The notes: generated by a model from the sequence alone, not told the origin. A DNA stretch of 64,000 nt from Pseudomonas versuta (GCF_001294575.1 NZ_CP012676.1:1488001-1552000), one strand, 5' to 3'; shown: positions 8,683-17,736, counted from the first letter of the stretch. Numbers and translations are program-made.

Positions 8683-9323
8683 CCCATTCCCCTGACGTTC
8701 TTGATCACTTGGCTTCCCAACTTGCGGCGCAAGGCGTGAATCAAAAACTCGACGGCATTGCTTTCCACCTCATTGCCCCAGCCGTAGAGACGGTCTTCAA
8801 GCTCGCTGCGAGAAAGGATCGCCCCGGGATGAATCAATAATGCTTGCAGCAGGGCGAATTCCCGGCTGGTCAGGGCGATTGCAGTTTGCTCCCCGGTGCT
8901 GGCCTCTTTGGACAGCAGATCCAGCGATACCACACCGTTACTCAGCAAGGGCAGAGCGTTACCGCCCTTGCGGCGCAGTACGGCACGCATTCGTGCCAGC
9001 AGTTCGGCCATGTCGAAAGGCTTTAGCAGATAGTCATCGGCGCCGCCGTCCAGACCGCGCAGGCGGTCATCGAGACTGTCCCTGGCGGTAATGATGAGCA
9101 GGGGCACCGGGTTGTTGCGCGCCCGGATACGGCTCAGTACTTGCAGTCCGTCCTTGCCGGGCAGGCCCAGATCCAGCAGCACCAGGTCGTAGTGTTGGGT
9201 GTCCAGCGCACTCAGGGCACTCAGGCCGTCCTGCACCCAGTCGGCGGCATAGCTGGCATCGGTGAGTACGCCCTGGATTGCATCACCAATCATGGAATCA
9301 TCTTCGACCAGCAATATGCGCAT
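8658..9323 (-). CDS. OmpR-family response regulator
   Basis: A 221-aa two-domain regulator. The receiver domain has the acidic pair EDD at residues 7-9, the phosphoacceptor Asp51 (LVLLDLGLPGKDGL) and the conserved Lys101 (DYLLKPFDM). The C-terminal winged helix includes LTSREFALLQALLIHPGAILSRSELEDRLYGW, and the protein is close to QseB/PmrA. I chose the ATG at 9323, 7 nt after GGAG. It overlaps the kinase gene and lies 80 bp after the lipoprotein gene in the same direction. Confidence 0.93.
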   Translation of the reverse strand: MRILLVEDDSMIGDAIQGVLTDASYAADWVQDGLSALSALDTQHYDLVLLDLGLPGKDGLQVLSRIRARNNPVPLLIITARDSLDDRLRGLDGGADDYLLKPFDMAELLARMRAVLRRKGGNALPLLSNGVVSLDLLSKEASTGEQTAIALTSREFALLQALLIHPGAILSRSELEDRLYGWGNEVESNAVEFLIHALRRKLGSQVIKNVRGMGWMVSKNV

Positions 9324-9403
9324 GTCCGGCTCCAGAAAATACAGACGCAACGGTCATGGCCGTCGCGTCTGTATTGAAGCACCTGCGCAGCGGTTTGTCC
9401 GTG

Positions 9404-9832
9404 TTAGCCGCGCATCGAATCAAAGGCCTTAAGCAGATTATCCATGGCCGCCTTGCAGTCGCCAGGGTTCGGGGTGCTGGCGCGCAAGGCATCCAGTGCG
9501 TGGTCAATTGCCTTGTCCAGCACATGCCAGTCACCTGCTGCGCGTGGCTTGATGCCGGCCTCGGCGGAATCCCAGCTGGTTTCGAGATCCTTGATCCGGG
9601 TTTTGGCGCCGGGTAGATCATTGTTGTCGACGTGTGCGGCAACGTCTGCGGCGATGCTGCGAAACTCGGACAGATCACCCAGTTTCGAGGCCGCATGGCC
9701 CTGAGTGCTGGCTGAACCCGGTGCGACATTAGCGGGTTTGTCAGCCGTTTTTGAGCAGCCGGTGGCGATGCCCAGTAAAAAAATAGCCGAAATAATGGCG
9801 GTGTGACGGATGAAGTTTTTAACCGGTTGCAT
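9404..9832 (-). CDS. Putative lipoprotein
   Basis: A 142-aa protein with a lipoprotein signal: basic [11 protein letters not shown], a hydrophobic core and the lipobox LGIATGC, with the lipidated Cys at about residue 26. The mature part is a small helical domain with repeated Asp/Ala-rich helices ([19 protein letters not shown]...[12 protein letters not shown]...ALDALRAS) and one further Cys. I do not recognise a named family. It lies 29 bp after the COG4705 membrane protein gene and before the two-component genes, so all are probably co-transcribed. Confidence 0.75.
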   Translation of the reverse strand: MQPVKNFIRHTAIISAIFLLGIATGCSKTADKPANVAPGSASTQGHAASKLGDLSEFRSIAADVAAHVDNNDLPGAKTRIKDLETSWDSAEAGIKPRAAGDWHVLDKAIDHALDALRASTPNPGDCKAAMDNLLKAFDSMRG

Positions 9833-9861
9833 ACGGATGTCCTTGATTGACGGGTAAGGGC

Positions 9862-10626
9862 TTATTGAGTGACAGCTTTGCGGTTGTCGACACTGATTTG
9901 CGCGGCAGCCACCAGCAGCACGATCACGCAGAGGAACATGGCGCTGGTCCAGGTGGCACCCAGGCCCAGGCCGCCGTAGGTCTTGGCCTGGGTCAGCAAA
10001 TCGCCCAGAGAGGCGCCGAATGGCCGGGTCAGAATGTAGGCGATCCAGAAGGTCGGTACTGCATTGGCACCCATGCGCCAGGCCATCAGGGTGGCGGCGA
10101 TCAGCGCTGCGAAGATCACCGCGCCAAGGGTGAAGCCCAGGCCCAGGGCTTCGGTCGCCAGATCGCCTGCAGCCGTACCGAGGGCAAAGGTGCAGAGCAC
10201 CGTTGCCCAGTAAAAAATCTCGCGCCGGGGAGTGACGATGTCGCGAATCGACAGGCTGTGTTCCGTGCGGTACCAGAGCGCAAAGTTGGCCGCCAGTAAC
10301 ACTGAAAACAGCGCGGTACTGGTGTACAGGCTGACATCCAGCTGATCGGTGAGAATATCGGTGATCTGGGTTCCTGTAATGCTCACCAGAACCACGGTCA
10401 ACCAGTAAATCCAGGGGGTGTAGGCCTTGGTGCGCAATTGGAAGAACAATGCGATACCCAGCAGAGCGGCCATGCCGATGCTGGTCCAGGTGGCGCCAAA
10501 GCCGGCATCCACGGCGAGATAATCGGCGCCGGTTTCGCCAACGGTGGTGGACATTATCTTGATCACCCAGAATGACAGCGTCACCTCGGGCACTTTGCTC
10601 AGCCAACGGGCTGCTGTGGCATTCAT
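9862..10626 (-). CDS. COG4705 family multi-pass membrane protein
   Basis: A 254-aa protein with about eight transmembrane helices. It contains the signature [27 protein letters not shown] near the N-terminus and a related motif ([36 protein letters not shown]) repeated in the second half. This is the COG4705 'membrane-anchored protein' family, which has internal duplication and no function I can name with confidence. The ATG at 10626 follows AGGTGA closely. It is the first gene of the apparent operon with the lipoprotein, response regulator, kinase and EamA permease. Confidence 0.82.
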   Translation of the reverse strand: MNATAARWLSKVPEVTLSFWVIKIMSTTVGETGADYLAVDAGFGATWTSIGMAALLGIALFFQLRTKAYTPWIYWLTVVLVSITGTQITDILTDQLDVSLYTSTALFSVLLAANFALWYRTEHSLSIRDIVTPRREIFYWATVLCTFALGTAAGDLATEALGLGFTLGAVIFAALIAATLMAWRMGANAVPTFWIAYILTRPFGASLGDLLTQAKTYGGLGLGATWTSAMFLCVIVLLVAAAQISVDNRKAVTQ

Positions 10627-10714
10627 CTGAATCACCTGTGCTGTATGGCGCCGCGGTTGGCGCAGGGCACAAGGTACGAGACAAAACTTAGCGCTGACTG
10701 AGCAACAACTAACC

Positions 10715-10788
10715 CTGTAGGAGCGAGCTGGCTCGCGAGCTCTTCGTTGCCGGGTTGAAAAGATCGCGAGACAAGCTCGCTCCTACAG
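10715..10788. repeat. REP element pair (inverted)
   Basis: CTGTAGGAGCGAGCTGGCTCGCGAGC is followed, after a short spacer, by the inverted copy ending GCTCGCTCCTACAG. The two can fold into a long hairpin. It lies between the COG4705 gene and the DszC-like gene. Confidence 0.9.
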
Positions 10789-10800
10789 TCGAGGAAGGAG

Positions 10801-12027
10801 TTATCCGGCCTTCAGGTTATTACCGATCTGCCACACATACAGCGGCTCGGTCCCGTTGATTTTCCAGTCGCCGACAATCCGTGCCTTGTAGATCCACGGG
10901 TTGTGCGAAGCGGCGGTGCGGGCGTTGCGCCAGTGACGGTCCAGGGACTTGCTGACGCTGACACCCGAGGCGCCCAAGGCATTGAACAGGTCGCTGGCCG
11001 CTCGCAGAATCAGCTCTGAGATCACCACCTGAGCCTTTGCTGTTTCGATTTCAGCATCGATATTGGCCTGGCGCTCGAGCGCTTCATCATTGCCAAACCG
11101 CGCGACATAAGCCCGCTGCAGCGGCAAGGCGCAGCGCAGGGTCGCGGCTTCGGCAGCGTACACCTGGGCGGATATCTGCCCCACCACCTGCTGGATTTGC
11201 GCGTCACCCCGGGCAGTGTCGGCATTGCCATGGCTGAACACCCGTTTGCGCTCGCGTATCTCTTGCGTCACATCGCGTTCTATCGCACGGCCGATTCCGG
11301 CCAGCACGGCCAGGAGTACCAGCTGGTAAAAGGCGGTCTGGTACTTGAAGCGGGTTTCGAAGGGGATCACGTGTTCGGCGGTCAACGGCACGTCGACATA
11401 CACCGAGGTGCCGCTGCCGGTGGTGCGCTGGCCAAAACCGTCCCAGTCATCGCTGTGGGTGACGCCGGGGTGGCGGGCATCCACTACGGCGATAACATCA
11501 GCGCCGTTATCCGAGCGCCGGGCATACACATCAATCCAGTCGGCGAAGATACTGCCGGTGCTGTAGTACTTGGCGCCGTTAAGCACAAAGCCGGCGGCCT
11601 GCGGGCTGACTTTGGTGATGACTTCGCCCAGCTTGACCGAGCCCACTTCAGTCCAGCCATTACCCACCAGCTCGCCTGCCACGAAACGTGCGAACCAGGC
11701 ATCCCGGGCCGGACCTGGCGGTGCATTGAGACGATCTTCGACAAAGGCAAAGTGGGCACGCAGTGCTTGAGGGATATTGGAGTCAGCTTCGGCCAGCTCG
11801 ATCAGCAGCTCAAACAACTGGGTCACCGAAGCACCGGCGCCGCCGTACTCGACCGGTACCCGTACCGCGCCAAAACCGGCCTGCTTGAGTATCTGGATGG
11901 ATTCACGGGGCAGGTCACGGCCCTGTTCGCGCTCGACGTTGCCGGCGGCGATTTGCCGAAACAGCGGGCGGAAGCGATTGGCCAGGGTTTCGTAGTCGGT
12001 GCCTACGGACAGAGGTGAGGTGGTCAT
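10801..12027 (-). CDS. Acyl-CoA dehydrogenase-fold flavin monooxygenase (DszC/SfnB-like), organosulfur metabolism
   Basis: A 408-aa protein with the acyl-CoA dehydrogenase fold: the N-terminal helical domain has LKQAGFGAVRVPVEYGGAGASVTQLF, the beta domain has GNGWTEVGS and GFVLNGAKYYSTGS, and the C-terminal helical domain ends SLDRHWRNARTAASHNPWIYKARIVGDW. These DszC/SfnB/MsuC relatives use FMNH2 and O2 to oxygenate sulfur compounds instead of dehydrogenating CoA esters. The ATG at 12027 has AGGAG 8 nt upstream. A strong sigma-54 promoter (12067-12083) and shared upstream palindromes link it to SfnR control. It is divergent from the LLM monooxygenase gene. The exact substrate is not determined by sequence. 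Confidence 0.82.
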   Translation of the reverse strand: MTTSPLSVGTDYETLANRFRPLFRQIAAGNVEREQGRDLPRESIQILKQAGFGAVRVPVEYGGAGASVTQLFELLIELAEADSNIPQALRAHFAFVEDRLNAPPGPARDAWFARFVAGELVGNGWTEVGSVKLGEVITKVSPQAAGFVLNGAKYYSTGSIFADWIDVYARRSDNGADVIAVVDARHPGVTHSDDWDGFGQRTTGSGTSVYVDVPLTAEHVIPFETRFKYQTAFYQLVLLAVLAGIGRAIERDVTQEIRERKRVFSHGNADTARGDAQIQQVVGQISAQVYAAEAATLRCALPLQRAYVARFGNDEALERQANIDAEIETAKAQVVISELILRAASDLFNALGASGVSVSKSLDRHWRNARTAASHNPWIYKARIVGDWKINGTEPLYVWQIGNNLKAG

Positions 12028-12066
12028 GGCAGTACTCCTGAAGAAAATGATTCCTGCCAGGGGGAT

Positions 12067-12083
12067 TGCATAGTCTGTGCCGT
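12067..12083 (-). promoter_or_regulatory. Sigma-54 (-24/-12) promoter of the DszC-like gene
   Basis: On the minus strand this reads ACGGCACAGACTATGCA, matching TTGGCACG-N4-TTGCW with the invariant GG and GC at the correct 10-nt spacing. It ends 40 bp before the start codon at 12027, a sensible leader length. Confidence 0.75.
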
Positions 12084-12182
12084 TTGCCCGGGCCTTTAAA
12101 AACACGGTATGTGCATAGCGAACTGCCCGCCAGCCAACAGCGCTGCCACAACCTGTACGCAAATCGCACAGCCCAAACCTGT

Positions 12183-12316
12183 GGCCGCTGACGAGGCTGC
12201 GTGCGGCAGCGAAGCTGTCGTTGACCCTGGCACCAGGTTTACCAGATCCATTGAGTGCCCAGGTTTGCGACTGCTTCGCAGGCGATCGCAGCCTCGTGCC
12301 TCGTCAGCGACTACAA
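12183..12316. repeat. Dispersed inverted repeat, GTAGTCGCTGACGAGG type
   Basis: GGCCGCTGACGAGGCTGCG on the left and CGCAGCCTCGTGCCTCGTCAGCGACTACA on the right form an imperfect long inverted repeat. The same unit recurs at 25492, 28402 and 55050. It sits inside the divergent sigma-54 control region. Confidence 0.8.
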
Positions 12317-12323
12317 GGCAGGT

Positions 12324-12352
12324 GTTGCCGGGGCAACAGTTGCCCGGATAAC
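12324..12352. promoter_or_regulatory. Tandem GTTGC-N4-GCAAC palindromes, candidate SfnR enhancer sites
   Basis: GTTGCCGGGGCAAC (12324-12337) is followed one base later by the imperfect copy GTTGCCCGGATAAC (12339-12352). The same double site, with the same 15-nt period, lies upstream of msuE at 20954-20982. Its position between two divergent sigma-54 promoters fits an enhancer for a sigma-54 activator; SfnR, encoded at 16628-17734, is the obvious candidate. Confidence 0.65.
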
Positions 12353-12377
12353 AGTGATTTTCTAAGGGTATTAAAAA

Positions 12378-12394
12378 CCGGCACGCCCTGTGCA
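12378..12394 (+). promoter_or_regulatory. Sigma-54 promoter of the LLM monooxygenase gene
   Basis: CCGGCACGCCCTGTGCA matches TTGGCACG-N4-TTGCW with GG and GC in register. It ends 65 bp before the ATG at 12460. Confidence 0.75.
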
Positions 12395-12459
12395 ATAGCC
12401 TCCTGGTGATTTTCATTGTCTTAACGGCGTTGCAACGCCGCAGTTCCAGGAGTAACCCG

Positions 12460-13860
12460 ATGTCCCGCGAAATCCGTCTCAACGCTTTTGACATGAACTG
12501 TGTCGGCCACCAGTCGCCCGGCCTGTGGGCGCATCCCCGAGACCGTTCGTGGCAGTACAAGGACCTCGAATACTGGACCGATCTGGCGAAAATCCTCGAG
12601 CGTGGCAAGTTCGACGGGCTGTTTATCGCCGATGTGCTGGGCATCTATGACGTTTACCGCGGCAACGGTGATGCGGCTATCCGCCAGGGCGCGCAGGTGC
12701 CGGTCAATGATCCGTTGCAGCTGATCCCGCCGATGGCTCTGGTGACCGAGCACCTGGGGTTCGGCCTGACCGCCTCACTGTCGTTCGAGCATCCCTATCC
12801 GTTCGCCCGGCGCCTGTCGACCCTGGACCACCTGACCAAGGGCCGTGCCGGCTGGAACATAGTGACCTCCTATCTGGAAAGCGGCGCCAAGAACATCGGC
12901 CAGCAAGCCCTGACCGAACACGATGCGCGCTACGACTATGCCGAGGAGTACCTCGAGGTTTGCTACAAGCTGTGGGAGGGCAGCTGGGAGGAGGGTGCCA
13001 TCTTGCGCGATCGCGAACGGCGGGTATTCAGCGACCCGAGCAAGATTCATGAAATCCGCCATGTCGGCAAACACTTCCAGGTGCCGGGGATTCACTTGTG
13101 CGAACCCTCGCCACAGCGCACGCCGCTGCTGTATCAGGCCGGCGCTTCGAGTCGCGGCCGTCAGTTCGCCGCCGAGCAGGCGGAGTGCGTATTTGTCGCC
13201 GCGCCGTCCAAGGTCTTGCTGAAGAAAACCGTCAGCGATATTCGTCGGCGTGCAGCCGAGGCGGGCCGTGATCCGGCAAAAATTCTGATCTTCAACCTGC
13301 AGACGGTCATCCTCGGTGAAACCGATGCGCTGGCCAAAGCCAAGTTTGAAGAATACAAAAGCTATGTCAGCTACGAAGGCGCGATGGCCTTGATCTCGGG
13401 CTGGACCGGCATCGATTTCAGCCAGTTCAAGCCTGATGATCCGCTTAAAAACGTGCCCACCAATGCGATCAAATCAGCGGTGGAAACCTTCTCGACAGCT
13501 GATCCGAACACCATCTGGACCCCCAACGCGCTGGCCGACTGGGTCGGTATCGGCGGCTTTGGTCCGCTGTTCGTCGGCGGCCCTGAAACCGTAGCCGACC
13601 TGCTTGAAGAATGGGTCGAGGAAACCGGAGTCGACGGCTTCAACCTGGCCTACGCGGTGACCCACGAAACCTTTATCGACGCTGTGGAGTTGCTGGTCCC
13701 GGAGTTGCAAAAACGCGGTGTGTACAAGAAGGAGTACGCCACGGGCACCTTGCGCGAGAAGCTGTTTGGCGAAGGCCCGCGCCTGGCCGACGGGCATCCG
13801 GGTGCGGCGTACCGCAACCTTGGCGAATTGAATCGCGCGCAACAAAAAGAGCGCGCCTGA
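12460..13860 (+). CDS. LLM-class flavin-dependent monooxygenase (NtaA/SnaA/DszA family)
   Basis: A 466-aa luciferase-like TIM-barrel monooxygenase. NtaA/DszA hallmarks include LFIADVLGIYDVYRG, ASLSFEHPYPFARRLSTLDHLTKGRAGWNIVTSYL (residues ~105-140), LYQAGASSRGRQFAAEQAE and GPLFVGGPETVADLLEEWVEETGVDGFNL. Enzymes of this group take FMNH2 from a separate reductase and cleave C-S or C-N bonds, for example in DszA, nitrilotriacetate monooxygenase and dimethylsulfide monooxygenase. The ATG at 12460 follows AGGAG. Its sigma-54 promoter and shared enhancer imply expression under sulfur limitation. MsuE is a possible FMN reductase partner. Confidence 0.85.
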   Translation: MSREIRLNAFDMNCVGHQSPGLWAHPRDRSWQYKDLEYWTDLAKILERGKFDGLFIADVLGIYDVYRGNGDAAIRQGAQVPVNDPLQLIPPMALVTEHLGFGLTASLSFEHPYPFARRLSTLDHLTKGRAGWNIVTSYLESGAKNIGQQALTEHDARYDYAEEYLEVCYKLWEGSWEEGAILRDRERRVFSDPSKIHEIRHVGKHFQVPGIHLCEPSPQRTPLLYQAGASSRGRQFAAEQAECVFVAAPSKVLLKKTVSDIRRRAAEAGRDPAKILIFNLQTVILGETDALAKAKFEEYKSYVSYEGAMALISGWTGIDFSQFKPDDPLKNVPTNAIKSAVETFSTADPNTIWTPNALADWVGIGGFGPLFVGGPETVADLLEEWVEETGVDGFNLAYAVTHETFIDAVELLVPELQKRGVYKKEYATGTLREKLFGEGPRLADGHPGAAYRNLGELNRAQQKERA

Positions 13861-13938
13861 GCCCCAGCGCTGGACACCACAGGATCAGCAGCAGATCCTG
13901 CCGGTCGCACTGTATAAATCCAAAAGCGAGTGAATATC

Positions 13939-15369
13939 ATGAGCGAGCCACAAGCCGGACAGGCAACCCCTGCCATCCGCGAGGCCGATATGTTGATTGT
14001 TGGCGGTGGCCTGAGCGGCACCCTGTTGGCCATGCAACTGCTGCGCCTGCCGGGTGCCCGGCGCATCGTGCTGGTTGAACCCAGGCCTGAACTGGGACGC
14101 GGCGAGGCCTACAGCGCCACGCAACTTGGGCATACCCTCAATGGCAACGCGGCGCGCATGAGCGTCGAGCCCGACGACCCGGACGACCTGACCCGCTGGC
14201 TTGCGGCGCACATCTCTGACGGCGGCTGGCCCCAGGCCGATAAACAGCTTGTGCCGGTTGCCGAGCTGTTCCCGCCACGGGGGCTGTTCGGGCTGTATGC
14301 CCAGCAGCGCCTGGCGCAAGCACTGCAAATCGGTACCGCGGCAGGTTCAACCCTGACCCACGTCCGTGATGCGGTTGTGGACCTGCAAACCCATGAACAG
14401 GGGGTCACAGTGACCCTTGGCGACGGCGGCCAATGGCAAGCCGCTGCAGCCGTGCTGGCCACTGGGATGTTCCCGGCCGCCCGTACTGCCCAGCGCCAGT
14501 CCAGCGGGCTGAATGCGGCGGCGCTGGACCCTTGGGATGTTGAAGCCTTGCGAGGCCTGGCAGTGGATGCGCGGGTGCTGATCATCGGCTCCGGGCTGAC
14601 CATGGTCGACGCCCTGGAGTCCTTGCATCAGGCCGGGCATCGCGGGCCGATCCAGGTCTACTCGCGCCACGGGCTATTGCCGCAGGTTCGACGCCAGCCG
14701 CCGGTTTGGGAAGACTTTCTGACCCTGTCACCACAGCTGCGCAGCCCCCTGCAATTGTTCCGTGAACTGCGCCGCCAATGTCGCCTGGCACAAGCCCGGG
14801 GTATCGACTGGCAAGCTCCGCTGGATACGGTGCGGGTGCATATAGGCCGGCTCTGGAGCCAGGCCAGCGATGCGCAGCGGCGCCAGTTTGTGCGTCACGT
14901 ACGGCCCTGGTGGGAAAGTCATCACCACCGCTCGCCGCCCCAGGGCAATGCGTTACTGGAACGCCTGCTCAGCGAAGGCCGTCTGACGATTACGGCGGCC
15001 TCCCTGCAAGGGGTGGATGCGGCGGGTGGTCGGCCACGGATTCGTCTGCGCTACCGGGGGCAGGCTGAATCGGTATGGATCGAAGGTGATGGGCTGATCA
15101 ACTCCACCGGCATCGAGTACGACTGGCGCCGGGTGGACAAACCATTACCGGTACAGCTGCTGCGACGTGGGCTGGTGCAGCCCGGAAATCTGGGGTTGGG
15201 GATTGCCGCCGATGCTTCAGGTGCAGTGCTGGATGCCGCCTCGCAGCCTGCGCCACGGCTGTTTGCCATGGGCCCGCCATTGCGCGGAATGTGGTGGGAG
15301 AGCACTGCCGTGACCGACGTTGCCCTGCAGGCCAAGGCCCTGGCAGAGCGGTTGGCCAGGCTGGTTTGA
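13939..15369 (+). CDS. FAD/NAD(P)-binding oxidoreductase, YdhS/COG4529-like
   Basis: A 476-aa flavoprotein that begins with a dinucleotide-binding fingerprint, MLIVGGGLSGTLLAMQLLRLPG (about residues 18-39), followed by LVEPRPELGRGEAYS. A second Rossmann motif is VLIIGSGLTMVDALESL near residue 215, and the C-terminus has GLINSTGIEYDW and LFAMGPPLRGMWWESTAV. This pattern fits the NAD_binding_9/YdhS family of uncharacterised monooxygenase-like proteins. It lies 78 bp downstream of the LLM gene on the same strand, so it is probably co-expressed in sulfur scavenging. A GTG three codons upstream is an alternative start. Confidence 0.8.
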   Translation: MSEPQAGQATPAIREADMLIVGGGLSGTLLAMQLLRLPGARRIVLVEPRPELGRGEAYSATQLGHTLNGNAARMSVEPDDPDDLTRWLAAHISDGGWPQADKQLVPVAELFPPRGLFGLYAQQRLAQALQIGTAAGSTLTHVRDAVVDLQTHEQGVTVTLGDGGQWQAAAAVLATGMFPAARTAQRQSSGLNAAALDPWDVEALRGLAVDARVLIIGSGLTMVDALESLHQAGHRGPIQVYSRHGLLPQVRRQPPVWEDFLTLSPQLRSPLQLFRELRRQCRLAQARGIDWQAPLDTVRVHIGRLWSQASDAQRRQFVRHVRPWWESHHHRSPPQGNALLERLLSEGRLTITAASLQGVDAAGGRPRIRLRYRGQAESVWIEGDGLINSTGIEYDWRRVDKPLPVQLLRRGLVQPGNLGLGIAADASGAVLDAASQPAPRLFAMGPPLRGMWWESTAVTDVALQAKALAERLARLV

Positions 15370-15381
15370 ACAAGCGATATA

Positions 15382-15522
15382 GCAGGAGCGAGCTTCTCAA
15401 GAAGGCCGCGTTCACTCGGTCATCGATACAGGCTCGATAAAAAGCTCGCGAGGCAAGCTCGCTCCTACAGGGGGGCGGGCAGCAGGGCGTTATCTGTAGG
15501 AGCGAGCTTGTCTCGCGGGCTT
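15382..15522. repeat. Cluster of three REP units
   Basis: AGCAGGAGCGAGCTTCTC (15382), the inverted AAAGCTCGCGAGGCAAGCTCGCTCCTACAG (15441-15470) and a direct CTGTAGGAGCGAGCTTGTCTCGCGGGC (15494 onward) fill the gap between the YdhS-like gene and the convergent aldo/keto reductase gene. Confidence 0.85.
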
Positions 15523-15559
15523 CTCAAGGTTGAAGGTTACAGAACCTGTGGGGGCCGGG

Positions 15560-16596
15560 TTATTCGGCCAGCGACGGTTTCTGCCAGAGGTTGATCCCGC
15601 CTTCCTGGGCAAAACGGTCGATTTCGGCCAGTTCCAGTTCGCTGAAGCTCAGGTTCTGCAAGGCGGCGACGTTCTCGATGATTTGCTCCGGGCGGCTGGC
15701 ACCGATCAGCGCTGAAGTGACCCGCGGGTCGCGCAATGTCCAGGCCAGCGCCATCTGGGCCAGGCTTTGACCTCGGCGCTTGGCAATCTCGTTCAGTGCA
15801 CGCACATGGGCGATATTGGCGTCGGACAGATGCGAGGCTTGCAGCGACCCACCCCCGGACGATTGACCCGTGCATCGGCCGGCACCCCGTTGAGGTACTT
15901 GTCGGTCAACAGGCCCTGAGCCAGGGGAGTAAAGGCAATCACGCCGGTGCCCAGCTCCTCGGTGGTGTCCAGCAGGTCCTTTTCAACCCAACGATTGAGC
16001 AGGTTGTACGCCGGCTGGTGGATCAGCAACGGTACTTTCCACTCTTTGAGCAAGGCCGCCATCTCGCGGGTTTTTACCCCGGAATACGACGAGATCCCGA
16101 TGTACAGCGCCTTGCCCTGTTGCACGGCGGTGGCCAGGGCGCTGGCGGTTTCTTCCAGTGGCGTGTCGGGGTCAAAGCGGTGCGAGTAGAAAATGTCGAC
16201 ATAGTCCAGACCCAGGCGCTGCAGGCTCTGATCCAGGCTCGCCAGTACGTACTTGCGCGAACCGCCACCCTGGCCGTAGGGGCCTGGCCACATGTCCCAT
16301 CCGGCTTTGCTGGAGATAATCAGTTCGTCGCGGTGGTGCTTGAAGTCTTCGCGCAGCAAACGGCCGAAGTTGATCTCGGCGCTGCCGTAGGGCGGGCCGT
16401 AGTTGTTGGCCAGGTCAAAGTGGTTGATGCCCAGGTCGAAGGCCGTGCGCAACAACGCGCGCTGGGTGTCGATCGGCGTACTGTCGCCAAAGTTGTGCCA
16501 CAGGCCCAGAGACAGTGCTGGCAGCAGCAGCCCGCTGCGACCTGTACGGCGATAAGGGATGGAATCGTAGCGGTTTTGGGCAGCGATATAAGTCAT
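15560..16596 (-). pseudogene. Aldo/keto reductase (YghZ/MgrA-like), single-base frameshift
   Basis: The first ~250 codons encode an aldo/keto reductase beginning MTYIAAQNRYDSIPYRRTG, with FDLGINHFDLANNYGPPYGSAE (catalytic Asp/Tyr), LIISSKAG and DYVDIFYSHRFDPDTPLEE. The frame breaks at VNRPGVG; the next frame supplies the missing end (VRALNEIAKRRGQSLAQM, RVTSALIGASRPEQI, WQKPSLAE). One additional G in the G5 run (C5 on the plus strand, 15852-15856) would restore RPGGGSLQASHL and a 345-aa protein, the length of YghZ-type L-glyceraldehyde-3-phosphate reductases. It could be a real pseudogene or a sequence error. It lies next to sfnR, on the same strand. Confidence 0.85.
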
Positions 16597-16627
16597 CGAA
16601 TCCTCATGGGGCAGGTGTTTGGACAGG

Positions 16628-17734
16628 TCAGATGCACAGGTTTAGCATTCTTTCGCTTTGCGGTGTGTCATTGGTGCGGCGTTTGTTGACCGCCAGTTCA
16701 CCGATGTTGATCAGCCGGGTGCGGGTGACGTTGCGGCTCAGGCCCAGCAGGTTGGCGGTGTGGACCTGATTGTAGTGACAGAACCGGTAGGCCGCGCGGA
16801 ACAGCACGTCTTCGACTTTTTCGTGCAGGGCTCCAGGCTGTTCTTCAAACAGTTGCTGGAAAGCACGCTCCAACAGGCCCTCGGTAGAGTTGTCAGTGGC
16901 CGTGGCGTCTTCTTGGCGTTCGATGCGCATGTTGGACAGTCGCAGGTCATCGCTCTGGATCAGGCCATCGCGGCAGATCAGCAGTGTGTGGTGGATCACG
17001 TTCTCCAGTTCGCGGATGTTGCCTGGCCAGCCATAGGCCTGCAGCTTGTTTTCCGCTGCCGGGCTCAGGCGGACTTCGCCATAGCCCAGGCGCTTGCTGT
17101 AGGCCTCGATAAAGTGCCGGATCAGCGGCAGGATGTCGCCGGGCCGCTCGCGCAACGGGCTGAGTTCAAGGTTTACCACGTCCAGGCGATAGAACAGGTC
17201 CTCGCGAAAATGCCCGGCATTGATCGCCTTTTCCAGCTGCACGTTGGTGGCCGCCAGTACCCGCACATCGATGGGGATGCTTTTGCGCGACCCCAGGCGC
17301 ACCACCTCGCGCTCCTGCAGTACGCGCAGCAGCTTGACCTGGATGGCCATCGGCAAATCACCGATTTCATCGAGAAACAGGGTGCCGCCGTTAGCTTCTT
17401 CGAACCAGCCGGCCTTGGCACTGAGTGCGCCGGTGAAGGCGCCTTTCTCGTGGCCAAACAGCTCGGCTTCTACCAGTGATTCTGAGAACGCGCCGCAGTT
17501 GACCGCAATAAACGGACGGTTACGCCGTGCGCTCAAATTATGAATATGGCGGGCGACCAGTTCTTTGCCGGTGCCGGTTTCGCCAATGATCAGCACGCTG
17601 GCTTCACTGGGTGCGACCTGCTGCAAATGCGCCAGCAAAGCCTTGGATTTCGGATCTTCGAACACTTGCGCGGTGGCGCGGATCGACGTGGCCAGGGCGG
17701 GTGAGGGCGGTAGCGTCAAAAGCTGCATAGGCAT
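16628..17734 (-). CDS. sfnR: Sigma-54-dependent activator SfnR-like
   Basis: A 368-aa enhancer-binding protein with almost no N-terminal regulatory domain, as known for SfnR. The AAA+ domain shows Walker A GETGTGKE (51-58), the sigma-54 contact loop GAFTGA (98-103) and Walker B GGTLFLDEIGDL. The C-terminus carries a Fis-type HTH (HTANLLGLSRNVTRTRLINIG). SfnR activates sulfone and sulfonate utilisation genes when sulfate is scarce. The gene starts 2 bp after the msuC stop, so it is the last gene of msuEDC-sfnR, the same order as the P. aeruginosa locus. Lacking a sensor domain, it is probably controlled by its own abundance. Confidence 0.88.
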   Translation of the reverse strand: MPMQLLTLPPSPALATSIRATAQVFEDPKSKALLAHLQQVAPSEASVLIIGETGTGKELVARHIHNLSARRNRPFIAVNCGAFSESLVEAELFGHEKGAFTGALSAKAGWFEEANGGTLFLDEIGDLPMAIQVKLLRVLQEREVVRLGSRKSIPIDVRVLAATNVQLEKAINAGHFREDLFYRLDVVNLELSPLRERPGDILPLIRHFIEAYSKRLGYGEVRLSPAAENKLQAYGWPGNIRELENVIHHTLLICRDGLIQSDDLRLSNMRIERQEDATATDNSTEGLLERAFQQLFEEQPGALHEKVEDVLFRAAYRFCHYNQVHTANLLGLSRNVTRTRLINIGELAVNKRRTNDTPQSERMLNLCI

Positions 17735-17736
17735 CT

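Noticed and set aside
10715..10788. Repeated GTAGGAGCGAGC units considered as a CRISPR array
   Set aside because: Units occur in inverted pairs at scattered loci, not as regularly spaced direct repeats, and no cas genes are present; they are REP elements.
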